Below are positions 19,302-26,864 of a stretch of 64,000 nucleotides of DNA, piece by piece; position 1 is the stretch's first letter, and every line of letters begins with the position of its first letter. The notes beneath the pieces are model-generated. The model had not been told where the DNA came from, made no database searches, and saw only the letters and a program-made list of their open reading frames with translations. A program made the translations under genes and the position numbers. The DNA comes from an uncultured Candidatus Binatia bacterium (lineage in GTDB: Bacteria; Desulfobacterota; Binatia; UBA9968; JAJDTQ01), in NCBI GenBank assembly GCA_958295985.1, contig OY282432.1, positions 3,443,001 to 3,507,000 on the forward strand, read 5' to 3'.

Positions 19302-20180
19302 ATGGCTAGCCAGAATCCCAAGACGATCGCCACCATTAATTTCAAGGGTGGCGTTGGTAAAACTACCGTAACATGGTGCCTAGGCGACATCGTCTCCGCG
19401 TTTTCAGACACAAAGGTCCTCCTATTCGATCTCGACGCTCAGATGTCGCTCACTCAAGCGATTGCCTTGAACGAGGACGGTTATTCCCTGGAACCGGAAT
19501 TTCAGAAATGGTACGAGGCGTCGGTGGACAAGAGAAAAACCATCTTTGACGCGCTTGACAGATACGCCAGGCCAAATCAACATTTCGATTTTCCAGCAGG
19601 TTTCGACTTCATATATCAATTGACAGACAATCTCCACTTTGTTCCATCCGTCGAAGATCTTTACTGGATGGAACTGGAAGTTTTCGACCGGGACGCCGTC
19701 AAGGATTTTGTGCGGAGACTTATGGGAAAAATCACGACCTCTGCGAAACTACCGAAATACGACTACGTTTTATTCGACTGCCCACCCTCGTTCACACTTT
19801 TGTCCTATAGTGTACTGTCTTGTTGTGACTTGATCCTCATCCCCGTCAATCCAGATTACTTCGCATCCAAGGGCATAAACCTGATTCTGAACAGTCTGAA
19901 GATGAAAATTGAACCATTTCCTCTACCACAGATTGGCGTATTCATGAACAAGGCGAAGACGCGGGGAACACTCACCAAAGACACACGTTTCTACATGCGA
20001 GAAATTGAACGCGTCTGCAAACAGGCCGCCGAATCACAGAATATCAGCGCAAAATTTCTGGAGTCTTGGATTCCGGATCGGGTTGGTGTGAAGAGAGCCA
20101 TAACATCAGGCGGCGTTCCAAAGGAACTGCGTGATCCGTTCCAGAAACTCTGGCACGAAGTCATGGAGTACATGCAATGA
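19302..20180 (+). CDS. ParA/Soj-type Walker ATPase
   Basis: A 292 aa P-loop ATPase with the deviant Walker A motif KGGVGKTT (residues 15-22), switch I FDLDAQMSLT and Walker B-like DYVLFDCPPSF, then LIPVNPDYFASKG. These are the hallmarks of ParA/MinD-type proteins that form ATP-dependent dimers on DNA or membrane. Compared with chromosomal Soj it has an insert of about 60 residues after switch I (about 60-120). The base composition is strikingly lower than in the neighbours (24 of 60 G+C in 19561-19620). It overlaps the next gene by 4 bases (ATGA), so the two are translationally coupled. No parB with an HTH is present. It could be a relic of a plasmid/ICE partition locus or part of an accessory system. 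Confidence 0.88.
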   Translation: MASQNPKTIATINFKGGVGKTTVTWCLGDIVSAFSDTKVLLFDLDAQMSLTQAIALNEDGYSLEPEFQKWYEASVDKRKTIFDALDRYARPNQHFDFPAGFDFIYQLTDNLHFVPSVEDLYWMELEVFDRDAVKDFVRRLMGKITTSAKLPKYDYVLFDCPPSFTLLSYSVLSCCDLILIPVNPDYFASKGINLILNSLKMKIEPFPLPQIGVFMNKAKTRGTLTKDTRFYMREIERVCKQAAESQNISAKFLESWIPDRVGVKRAITSGGVPKELRDPFQKLWHEVMEYMQ

Positions 20181-20662
20181 GCAACGGAGCTGTGTTTCGA
20201 ACCAGGGAGCAAGAACTTGAACGACTCGTCCAGGAGATCGAGGATGTTAAAAGTTCTGTAAGAGAAATCGGCGCGACTGTGAGTCGAATCGAGCGACACG
20301 TAAAGCGGGCCTTCGACGTTCCGGTGCAGCCCAAGGGCAAGGAATCGAAAAAGAAAAGCACAGCGACAACAGAGGCCCGTGATGAAGTACCGATGATGTC
20401 AGCGGACGACGCTTTGGCAGTCTTCAACGATCTATCCGTCCTGTTCAGTGAGGGACAGGGTGCCGTTGCCCATAATAGACTTCAACACATGACCATCCCT
20501 GATCTTCGGCTTATGGCGCATGAACTCGGAGTAACGTTTCACTCCCGTCCGTCCAAGAAGAGCCTTTGCACAGGAATCATGGGACGGCTGAATGAAAGAG
20601 CCATGCTCTCGAAGAACGTGAATTTCACTCGGCCTCAAACCGAAGGCGGAACCGGGATGTAG
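20177..20662 (+). CDS. Coiled-coil protein coupled to ParA-like ATPase
   Basis: A 161 aa protein I do not recognise. Residues 8-50 form a coiled coil (EQELERLVQEIEDVKSSV, then REIGATVSRIERHVKRAF). 50-75 is a Lys-rich linker (PKGKESKKKS). The C-terminal part, MTIPDLRLMAHELGV followed by HSRPSKKSLCTGIMGRL, resembles the helix-extended-loop-helix of SAP or Rho N-terminal DNA/RNA-binding modules. The likely arrangement is an oligomerising N-terminus and a nucleic-acid-binding C-terminus, as expected for a non-canonical ParB-like partner or adaptor of the ParA-type ATPase whose gene it overlaps. Function is inference; a phage-defence or mobile-element role is equally possible. Confidence 0.7.
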   Translation: MSNGAVFRTREQELERLVQEIEDVKSSVREIGATVSRIERHVKRAFDVPVQPKGKESKKKSTATTEARDEVPMMSADDALAVFNDLSVLFSEGQGAVAHNRLQHMTIPDLRLMAHELGVTFHSRPSKKSLCTGIMGRLNERAMLSKNVNFTRPQTEGGTGM

Positions 20663-20775
20663 GTACCTGGAATGCAGGTCATTTGTTGAGCCAAGGAGGG
20701 AGATGAAAGGCCGTTCCCTCCGTCAGGACCAACGGTTGACCACATACGACGCGCACCGCACACAGGAGACTCGGC

Positions 20776-23007
20776 ATGGCAGACACGAGCGAACTGGATC
20801 CCGTCAGGTACGAGATGTTCCTGCACCGCCTGTGGGCCATCGGCGAGGAGGGCCGGTCGTCCATCCAGAAGGTGACGGCCTCGCCCATCGTAGCCCAGGG
20901 GGGCGAATGCATGGCCTCCTTCTATACCGCGGAGGGCGTGATGATCCTGGCCTGCTCCGGCCACCTGCGGTTTGCCGCGGCCACCTCGGACGCCATCAAG
21001 AAGGTCATCGAGTGGTACGGCGAGAGTCCGGGGTTCTTCGACGGCGACCAGCTCTTCTTCAACGACCCCTACGTGGCCGGCGCCCACACCTACGACATGC
21101 TGATCATGAAGCCCATCTTCCATGACGGCGCGCTCACCAACTGGATCGCGTCCAGCATCCACACCGCGGACACCGGCGGCTCGCTCCGGGGCGTGGCCAC
21201 GGAGATCTACCACGAAGGCATCCGCATTCAGGGCGCCAAGGTGGTGGAGAAGGGCGAGTTCCGGGAAGACGCCTTCCGGTGCCTGACGCAACAGTGCCGG
21301 GACCCCGAATACGTGGGGCAGGACGTGCGGTCGCAGATCGCCTCCAACAACGTGTGCGCCCGAGGCTTCCTGGAGCTGGTGGAGAAGTTCGGCCTCGACT
21401 TCATCGAGCTGGCGGGAAGGAAGGTCATCGAGGACTCCGAGCGCATGGCCCGGGCCAGGCTGCGGAGTCTGCCGGACGGGGTCTGGACGTCGGTGATCCC
21501 CGGCACCGCCTGGGACCGAAAGGGCGGCGGGGTCAAGCCCTACCACGTAGTCTGCCGGTTGGAGAAGAAGGCCGAGGAGATGCACCTCGACTTCAGCGGC
21601 ACCAGCGACCAGATGAACGACACCTCCAACTCCACGCTGGCCGGCACCATGGCGCAGTTGGCGGTGGCGTTGACGGATTTTCTCTTCTGGGACGTCCCCT
21701 GGAGCGACGGCAAGTTCAAGCCCGTCGCCGTCACCATCCCCGAGGGCAGCATCCTCAACTGCCGTTTCCCCGCGGCCTGCGGCAACGCCCCGGCGGTGGG
21801 GGTCACGGCCAAGGTGGCGCTGAGCGACTGCATCGCGCGCATGCTCTACAGCGGCGGCAGCGACGACATCAACGCGGCGTGGCAGGGCATCTGGTACAGC
21901 GGCGGACCGCTGGCCTTCTACGGCGGCCACAATCGCGAGGGGCTGGTGACCGCCCAGGGCCTCTACGACGGCCACGGCGCCGGCCTCGGCGCCACGCCGC
22001 TGCGGGACGGCGTCCACTGCGGCGGCAACATGAACATTCCCGGCGGCGGCATCAGCGACATCGAGCGCATTGAGATGCAGTACCCGTTCATCTACTTCAC
22101 CCGCAACCACCACGTGGACGGGGGCGGCGCCGGCAAGAACACCGGCGGCGCCGGCAGCTACCGGATCTACATGGTGTACGGCACCCGGGATTGCAGCGTC
22201 AATTATCCGCCCTACGGCTGCCTGCCCGAAGGCGCCGGCCTGTTCGGCGGCTTCCCCACCGGCATCGGCGGCACCCGGGCCGTGTTCCACACCGACGGCG
22301 AATCCCTGATGCAACGGTTGCGGGCCGGCGAATATCCCACCCGGCCGGCGCAACTGGAAAGCGAGGGCTGGGGCGCCCTGGCACACCCGGACCAGATCCA
22401 GGGCCGAGTGCCGCTGCCGGAGTACTGCATCGTGGCCGATTTCGTGGGCGGCGGCGGGGGCTTCGGCGACCCGCTGGAACGCGACCCCGAAAGGGTGCGG
22501 CGCGACATACGGGTTGGGATCACCTCGCGCCGCATTGCCGAGGAGATATTCGGGGTGGTGGTGAGCGCGGCGGGAGCCGTGGACGCCGAGGCCACGGCCG
22601 GCCGCCGGGAGGCCATTCAGGCGGAGCGCCTGGCCCAGGGCGCGCCCCTGGCCGGCGCCACGAGCGCGCTGCCCGACGGACCGCGGACCGCGCCCGCGGG
22701 TACGGAGGTGCTGCGGTTCCATCCATGCATGGCCATCGCGAAGGAAGGCGACCGCCAGGTCGTTCGCTGCACCCGATGCGGCCACCGTTATTGCGAGGCC
22801 GGCGACAACTACAAGCGCTATGCCCTCAGACGGAAGCGCGACCTCGAGGAGCTGTCCGGGCACAAGGTGCCGTCCAGGGAGCCCTACATCGCGTGCTTCT
22901 TCGAGTACTACTGCCCCGGTTGCGCGTCGCTGCTGCAGGTGGACACCTTCTGTCCCCAGTTGAGCGACGAGGGGGCGCCGGTGCAGGACTTCGGGCTGGA
23001 CGCGTAG
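20776..23007 (+). CDS. HyuB-like hydantoinase/acetone carboxylase subunit fused to an AcxC-like zinc domain
   Basis: A 743 aa protein, about 150 residues longer than a normal HyuB. Residues 1-600 follow the hydantoinase B/oxoprolinase fold: DPVRYEMFLHRLWAIGEEGR at the N-terminus, GDQLFFNDPYVAGAHTYDM, the SIHTADTGG segment, a Gly-rich GGGISDIERIE, and the terminal GGGGGFGDPLERDPERVRRD that ends nearly all HyuB proteins. From about 650 a second domain carries RCTRCGHRYCEAGDNYK and YYCPGCASLLQVDTFCP, cysteine clusters like those of acetone carboxylase gamma subunit (AcxC). In acetone or acetophenone carboxylases, alpha and gamma subunits work together, so this looks like a natural fusion of them. 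No HyuA-like beta partner is adjacent; the nearest ones are at 28620 and 33295. AGGAGA precedes the ATG. Confidence 0.85.
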   Translation: MADTSELDPVRYEMFLHRLWAIGEEGRSSIQKVTASPIVAQGGECMASFYTAEGVMILACSGHLRFAAATSDAIKKVIEWYGESPGFFDGDQLFFNDPYVAGAHTYDMLIMKPIFHDGALTNWIASSIHTADTGGSLRGVATEIYHEGIRIQGAKVVEKGEFREDAFRCLTQQCRDPEYVGQDVRSQIASNNVCARGFLELVEKFGLDFIELAGRKVIEDSERMARARLRSLPDGVWTSVIPGTAWDRKGGGVKPYHVVCRLEKKAEEMHLDFSGTSDQMNDTSNSTLAGTMAQLAVALTDFLFWDVPWSDGKFKPVAVTIPEGSILNCRFPAACGNAPAVGVTAKVALSDCIARMLYSGGSDDINAAWQGIWYSGGPLAFYGGHNREGLVTAQGLYDGHGAGLGATPLRDGVHCGGNMNIPGGGISDIERIEMQYPFIYFTRNHHVDGGGAGKNTGGAGSYRIYMVYGTRDCSVNYPPYGCLPEGAGLFGGFPTGIGGTRAVFHTDGESLMQRLRAGEYPTRPAQLESEGWGALAHPDQIQGRVPLPEYCIVADFVGGGGGFGDPLERDPERVRRDIRVGITSRRIAEEIFGVVVSAAGAVDAEATAGRREAIQAERLAQGAPLAGATSALPDGPRTAPAGTEVLRFHPCMAIAKEGDRQVVRCTRCGHRYCEAGDNYKRYALRRKRDLEELSGHKVPSREPYIACFFEYYCPGCASLLQVDTFCPQLSDEGAPVQDFGLDA

Positions 23008-23046
23008 GGTTGCCGGGGCTCTGCCGGCGCGCAGCGCCTTCCCGCG

Positions 23047-23856
23047 TCACTCCTTCAGGAATTCGACCGCCTTGCGGTCGTAGATCTCGGCCACGTCCCA
23101 CATGAGCATGTGGCAGGCCTTGTCGATGACCTCCAGCCTGAGCTCCGGCATTTGCTCCTTCAGGACGGCGCACTTCTCGGCCGCCTGGTTGCGGTCCTGC
23201 TTACCGTAGAGCAGCAGCAGCGGCGCCCGCACTTCCATCAGCCGCTCCCACAGGCGGGGGCCGGTCCGCTTGGGCTCCACCACCCGCGACCGCTCCAGAA
23301 ACCTCTCGAGATTCTGGCCCAGGCTCATGCTGTGCCGCTTCTCCAGCACCTCGGGTGTGATCAGCGCCTTGTTGTAAAGGTTCGACTCCAGGAGCTTCCG
23401 GCTATCCTCCAGGGTCGGCGGCGCGTCGCTGCCCTCGCCGCCGCCGTGCCCGCCCGGCTGATCGAAGCCCGGGAGTCCCTGCAGCAGGCTGCCGCTGCAG
23501 ACCACCAGCACCTTGGCCACCCGGTCAGGGTGGTCCAGGGCGGTCTGCACCACGATGCCGCCGGCCTGGGAGTGCCCGATCAGCGCGGCCTGCCCGGCGC
23601 CGATGGCGCTCATGAAGTCAGGCAGGAACCGGGTCCGGTAGGCCAGCGTGTAGTCCTCCGGGGTACCGGACAAGCCGAAACCCGGCTGGTCGTACGCCAC
23701 CGCGCGAAACCCCGCGGCGGCCAGCTTGCCCAGGTGACGTTCGAACACGTCCGCGGACGAGCCCAGGGAGGCGCCGTGCAACATGATCACCGGCATCCCC
23801 GACCCTTCCTCCAGATAGCGAATCTTGAGACCGTCTACCGAAACTTCGCGTTCCAT
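23047..23856 (-). CDS. Alpha/beta-hydrolase (C-C bond or ester hydrolase)
   Basis: A 269 aa hydrolase. GGAGG lies 8 bases before the ATG at 23856, so the upstream TTG start is rejected. Catalytic triad: Ser96 in GHSQAGG, an Asp in LLYGKQDRN, and His in DKACHMLMW. The oxyanion-hole region is HGASLGSSADVF, close to the HGsG/HGxxxGxx pattern of meta-cleavage product hydrolases that split aromatic ring-fission products. It is convergent with the HyuB-AcxC gene (40-base gap). The substrate is unknown; a role in ring-cleavage product hydrolysis would suit the neighbourhood. Confidence 0.88.
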   Translation of the reverse strand: MEREVSVDGLKIRYLEEGSGMPVIMLHGASLGSSADVFERHLGKLAAAGFRAVAYDQPGFGLSGTPEDYTLAYRTRFLPDFMSAIGAGQAALIGHSQAGGIVVQTALDHPDRVAKVLVVCSGSLLQGLPGFDQPGGHGGGEGSDAPPTLEDSRKLLESNLYNKALITPEVLEKRHSMSLGQNLERFLERSRVVEPKRTGPRLWERLMEVRAPLLLLYGKQDRNQAAEKCAVLKEQMPELRLEVIDKACHMLMWDVAEIYDRKAVEFLKE

Positions 23857-24000
23857 ATGCGTATCCTCCGTCAAGTTGGCGCCGAGTAAGCTGCCTGTTC
23901 CTTATGACATCGATGCGGAATAGGCAACGAACCCCCGAATCACCTTCCCGGTGCAAGTCGCCGTCATTCGAAGCAAATACCCGTCACTCCCGCGCTTCAC

Positions 24001-24054
24001 CGTCATTCCCGCGAGAGGCCTGCCCCCGACCCTGATCGGGGGCGGGAATCCAGG
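24001..24054. repeat. Dispersed palindromic intergenic repeat
   Basis: CGTCATTCCCGCGAGAGG followed by a hairpin GCCCCCGA-CCCTGA-TCGGGGGC and then GGGAATCCAGG. The outer GTCATTCCCGC/GCGGGAATCC arms are the same family as 12802-12827; an additional partial arm (CCGTCACTCCCGCG) precedes it at 23981. It lies in the 235-base gap between two same-strand genes. The strong inner stem (CCCCCGA/TCGGGGG) could also attenuate transcription. Confidence 0.5.
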
Positions 24055-24091
24055 GGTAGTGGAGGGGTGCGGCGGCGCGATTCCCTCGGGA

Positions 24092-24667
24092 TTACAACCG
24101 ACCGGCTCTGGAGCGGGGCAATCGGAGCTCCCGTACCGGCACTTCCTCTCCTGGCAACAGTGCATCGCACAGGACGGCATCCAGGCCGCAGGCCCGGCCC
24201 ATGGCGGATAGCACCACGTCCGCAACCACGCGTTCCTCGCCCTCGCGGCTCCGGGCATCCTTCTTCAGGGTAACGGAACGGACCTCGACGGACTCGCCGT
24301 CGCACACCGCCACGTGCGCTCGATGCTCGCCCTTCCTGGGGCGGTCCGTCACCAGTGCGGCGGTGCAAGACACGCCCAGCACCGGCACATCGTCGCCCGG
24401 CCTCAACGCCAGCGCCCGCTCCCGGGCCTTCCGCGCCAGGGCCGCCGCGGTCTCGACCGACACCGACTGCTCCGGCTGCCGGCCCAGGAACGCACGCATC
24501 GAGCGGTCGCCGTAGGGCACCAGGGCTTCCAGTACCGTGCGGGACGCTCCGGGTACCACGAACAGATCCGCCAGGGCCTGGGAGCCGCCTCCCGTCACCA
24601 CCAGCACGGCCATGGACGGACTCCGGTGAATCTCTCCTATGAAGTCGGTGAGTGAGGGCGTTGCCAT
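24092..24667 (-). CDS. CinA C-terminal-domain-like protein (NMN deamidase-related), stand-alone
   Basis: A 191 aa protein resembling the C-terminal domain of CinA/PncC: VTGGGSQALADLFVVPGASR matches the family's 'sctGGlla..lt.vpGaSr', and EQSVSVETAAALARKARERA matches 'GaVSeevAraMAegar'. The usual active-site Ser/Thr-Gly-Gly is shifted to TGGG, and the middle part diverges strongly, so whether it deamidates nicotinamide mononucleotide is uncertain. It lacks the N-terminal MoaB-like domain of full CinA. The downstream tail is Arg/Leu-rich. It is encoded just downstream of the CoA-transferase gene on the same strand (32-base gap), which suggests co-transcription. Confidence 0.65.
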   Translation of the reverse strand: MATPSLTDFIGEIHRSPSMAVLVVTGGGSQALADLFVVPGASRTVLEALVPYGDRSMRAFLGRQPEQSVSVETAAALARKARERALALRPGDDVPVLGVSCTAALVTDRPRKGEHRAHVAVCDGESVEVRSVTLKKDARSREGEERVVADVVLSAMGRACGLDAVLCDALLPGEEVPVRELRLPRSRAGRL

Positions 24668-24699
24668 ATGGAATCAGGAAGTGGAATCAGGAAGTCCGT

Positions 24700-25866
24700 T
24701 CAAATCACGCCGCGCTCGCGAAGGCGCCGGATCGCTTCGGGGTCGTAACCCAGCCCTTGCAAGACCTCGTCGGTGTCCTCCCCTGCCAGCGGCGCCGGGC
24801 GCACGAATCGCGCCGGCGTGTCCGACAGGTTCACGCTGCTGCCGATAAGCCGGGTGGCGCCTCGCTCGGGGTGGTGGATCTCCCGTGGAAGCCCCAGGTG
24901 CCTGACCTGCGGGTCTTCGAAGACCTCCTCCGCGGCGTAGATGGGGGCATGGCTCAGGTCCTCTTGGCCCAGACGCTCCAGCCAGGCCGCCCGTGTTGCA
25001 CTGCCGAACGCCTCGCGCAAGACAGCCATCAGGTCATCGTGGTGGGCGACCCGGTCCTCGAACGTGGCAAAGCGCGGGTCGTCGAGGAGCTCGGGACGCT
25101 CGATGACACGGACCAGGGCCTCCCAGGACCGGCGGTGGGTGGCGAGGTGCACCAGCAGCGGACGCCCGTCCCCCGCCGGCAGGCAGAACAGCCGCCCCCG
25201 CTGGAAGTTCTTCGGGGTCACGGCCTTGCCGCCGTTCAGGAACTCGGCGAAGTGCGACTCGATGAAGCCCATGCTCGCCTGCAGCAACGACGCGTCCACG
25301 AACTGTCCGGCGCCGGTGCGCTCGCGCGCCGCCAGCGCCGCCAGGATGCCGTAGGCGGCGAAGACGCCGGTCACGTGAGCGGTAATGGAGAGGCCGCCCA
25401 TCTTCGGATCACTCGGGTCGGTGAGCAGGCTCAGCATGCCGCTGACCGCCTGCCCGATGGATTCGAAGCCCGGGCGGCTCGCGTACGGACCGCTCTGGCC
25501 GAAGGCCGTGACCGAACAGTGAACGAGCCGGGGGTTGCGTTGCCGCAGTTCCTCGTAGCCGAACCCCAACGACTTGCGCGTGTCGGGCCGGAAGCTCTCG
25601 ATGAGGACATCCGCGGATTCCACAATCCGCAACAGGATATCCCGCGCCTCGGCCTCGCGCAGGTTGAGCGTTACGCTCTTCTTGTTGCGGTTGAGCACCC
25701 GGAAGACCGGGCTGTAGCCGTCCCGGCCCCGGGCGGGGTCTCCGCTACCCGGCAGCTCCACCTTGATGACGTCGCAGCCCAGGTCGCCCAAAAGGCTTCC
25801 CGCGTAAGGGCCGGCCACGTGCCCGCTGACGTCGACGGCCACCGTTCCGTCCAATGCTCCGATCAC
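24700..25866 (-). CDS. CaiB/BaiF family (class III) CoA-transferase
   Basis: A 388 aa enzyme, the normal length. It starts with GTG at 25866, with GGAGG 7 bases upstream. Family features: N-terminal VDVSGHVAGPYAGSLLGDLGC, DVIKVELPGSGDPAR, RNKKSVTLNLR, and the catalytic aspartate Asp191 in GQFVDASLLQ. Class III transferases move CoA between carboxylic acids, activating acids such as oxalate, carnitine, benzylsuccinate or bile acids. The donor and acceptor cannot be told from the sequence. It is probably in an operon with the CinA-like gene downstream; a tiny membrane protein gene lies just upstream. Confidence 0.93.
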   Translation of the reverse strand: MIGALDGTVAVDVSGHVAGPYAGSLLGDLGCDVIKVELPGSGDPARGRDGYSPVFRVLNRNKKSVTLNLREAEARDILLRIVESADVLIESFRPDTRKSLGFGYEELRQRNPRLVHCSVTAFGQSGPYASRPGFESIGQAVSGMLSLLTDPSDPKMGGLSITAHVTGVFAAYGILAALAARERTGAGQFVDASLLQASMGFIESHFAEFLNGGKAVTPKNFQRGRLFCLPAGDGRPLLVHLATHRRSWEALVRVIERPELLDDPRFATFEDRVAHHDDLMAVLREAFGSATRAAWLERLGQEDLSHAPIYAAEEVFEDPQVRHLGLPREIHHPERGATRLIGSSVNLSDTPARFVRPAPLAGEDTDEVLQGLGYDPEAIRRLRERGVI

Positions 25867-25905
25867 GCCGCGCCCTCCAGCCTTTCGAGACGTTAAGACC
25901 GCACG

Positions 25906-26121
25906 TCAGAAGAACCGCCCGAGGAAGGGCTTCCCCTCCCGCACCCGGAAGATGCCCACGAAGCCGAGGAGTCCGCCGATGAATCCGCCCAGAAAGACGG
26001 CGGTGGCCACGAAATCGGTCATGGGTCCCCGCGCCAGGACCGTGTACGCGACCTCGCGGGCTACCAATCCAACTCCGACCGCGACGACCAGACCGACGGC
26101 AGTGAGGGTCCTGTACTTCAT
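25906..26121 (-). CDS. Small two-helix membrane protein
   Basis: A 71 aa protein starting at the ATG at 26121 (GGAGG 10 bases upstream). It has two hydrophobic segments (TAVGLVVAVGVGLVARE and FVATAVFLGGFIGGLLGFVGI) joined by a short loop and ends with a basic tail (RVREGKPFLGRFF). No family is recognised. It is followed 39 bases later by the CoA-transferase gene on the same strand. Confidence 0.55.
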   Translation of the reverse strand: MKYRTLTAVGLVVAVGVGLVAREVAYTVLARGPMTDFVATAVFLGGFIGGLLGFVGIFRVREGKPFLGRFF

Positions 26122-26239
26122 CGACGTGGATCCTCCGAGCTCCCTTTTGTGCTGTCCAGGGCAATGTTGACAGCGGTTGCAGGATTGCATACTGTCCTTA
26201 GCCGTTGCAAGGAACCGACGCGATGGAGGATGCCCGGAC

Positions 26240-26854
26240 ATGGAAGACCACAAACCCAACGCCCTGGAGCGGTTCATCGAGAAAACCCGCACGCTGTTCG
26301 CGGCGGAGTCCGACCTGGATAAACGCTGGGCCGCCCTGACGCCGATACTCGGCGAGTTGCTGGCCGACCCCGAGGTGCGGGAGGCCTCCAGGGGATGGCC
26401 CGACTGCGTCCCGCGGGAGGGACGCGCCGAGAACCTGCTGTTCTACGAGGACCCGGACTTCGGCTTCGCCGTCAACGGCTTGACCAAGGGGACCGCCCGG
26501 CAGGGCGGCCGCGCGCGCATCCACGATCACGCGCACATCTACACGCTCTACGGAGTCCTGGACGGCCACGAACGCATCGAACGGTACGACCGGCTGGACG
26601 ATCGCTCGAAGCCCGACTACGCGGAGATCCGGCTGGCCAGCGACAAGCACGTGGGCCCGGGCGAGATCGACCTGGTGCGGCCTTACGAGGTGCATACCGA
26701 GACCACCGTAGGCGAAAGGACCGTGGCCGTCATCATCCGCAGCCAGAAGGGCGGCAGCTTCAACCAGGGCCGCTACAAACCCGAGACCAACGAATACTAC
26801 GAAAGCCTGGGCCCGCGTCAGACGCCGGTGGAGATGCTGCCCGGCGGCCGCTGA
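26240..26854 (+). CDS. Cupin-fold protein, cysteine-dioxygenase-like
   Basis: A 204 aa protein; the ATG at 26240 has GGAGGA about 10 bases upstream. The cupin motif 1 is visible as RIHDHAHIYTLYGVLDGHERIERY (His-x-His and a later Glu) and motif 2 around GEIDLVRPYEVHTETTVG (Pro and His). The helical N-terminal 70 residues and the motif spacing resemble cysteine dioxygenase and related 3-mercaptopropionate-type iron enzymes. It should be a metal-dependent dioxygenase or an isomerase. Its stop lies 10 bases before the HyuB gene, so it belongs to the same operon as HyuB/HyuA. Confidence 0.75.
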   Translation: MEDHKPNALERFIEKTRTLFAAESDLDKRWAALTPILGELLADPEVREASRGWPDCVPREGRAENLLFYEDPDFGFAVNGLTKGTARQGGRARIHDHAHIYTLYGVLDGHERIERYDRLDDRSKPDYAEIRLASDKHVGPGEIDLVRPYEVHTETTVGERTVAVIIRSQKGGSFNQGRYKPETNEYYESLGPRQTPVEMLPGGR

Positions 26855-26864
26855 CGTGTGACGC

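Noticed and set aside
20635..22863. 742-codon minus-strand open frame opposite HyuB-AcxC
   Set aside because: Antisense of a GC-rich gene; no motif.
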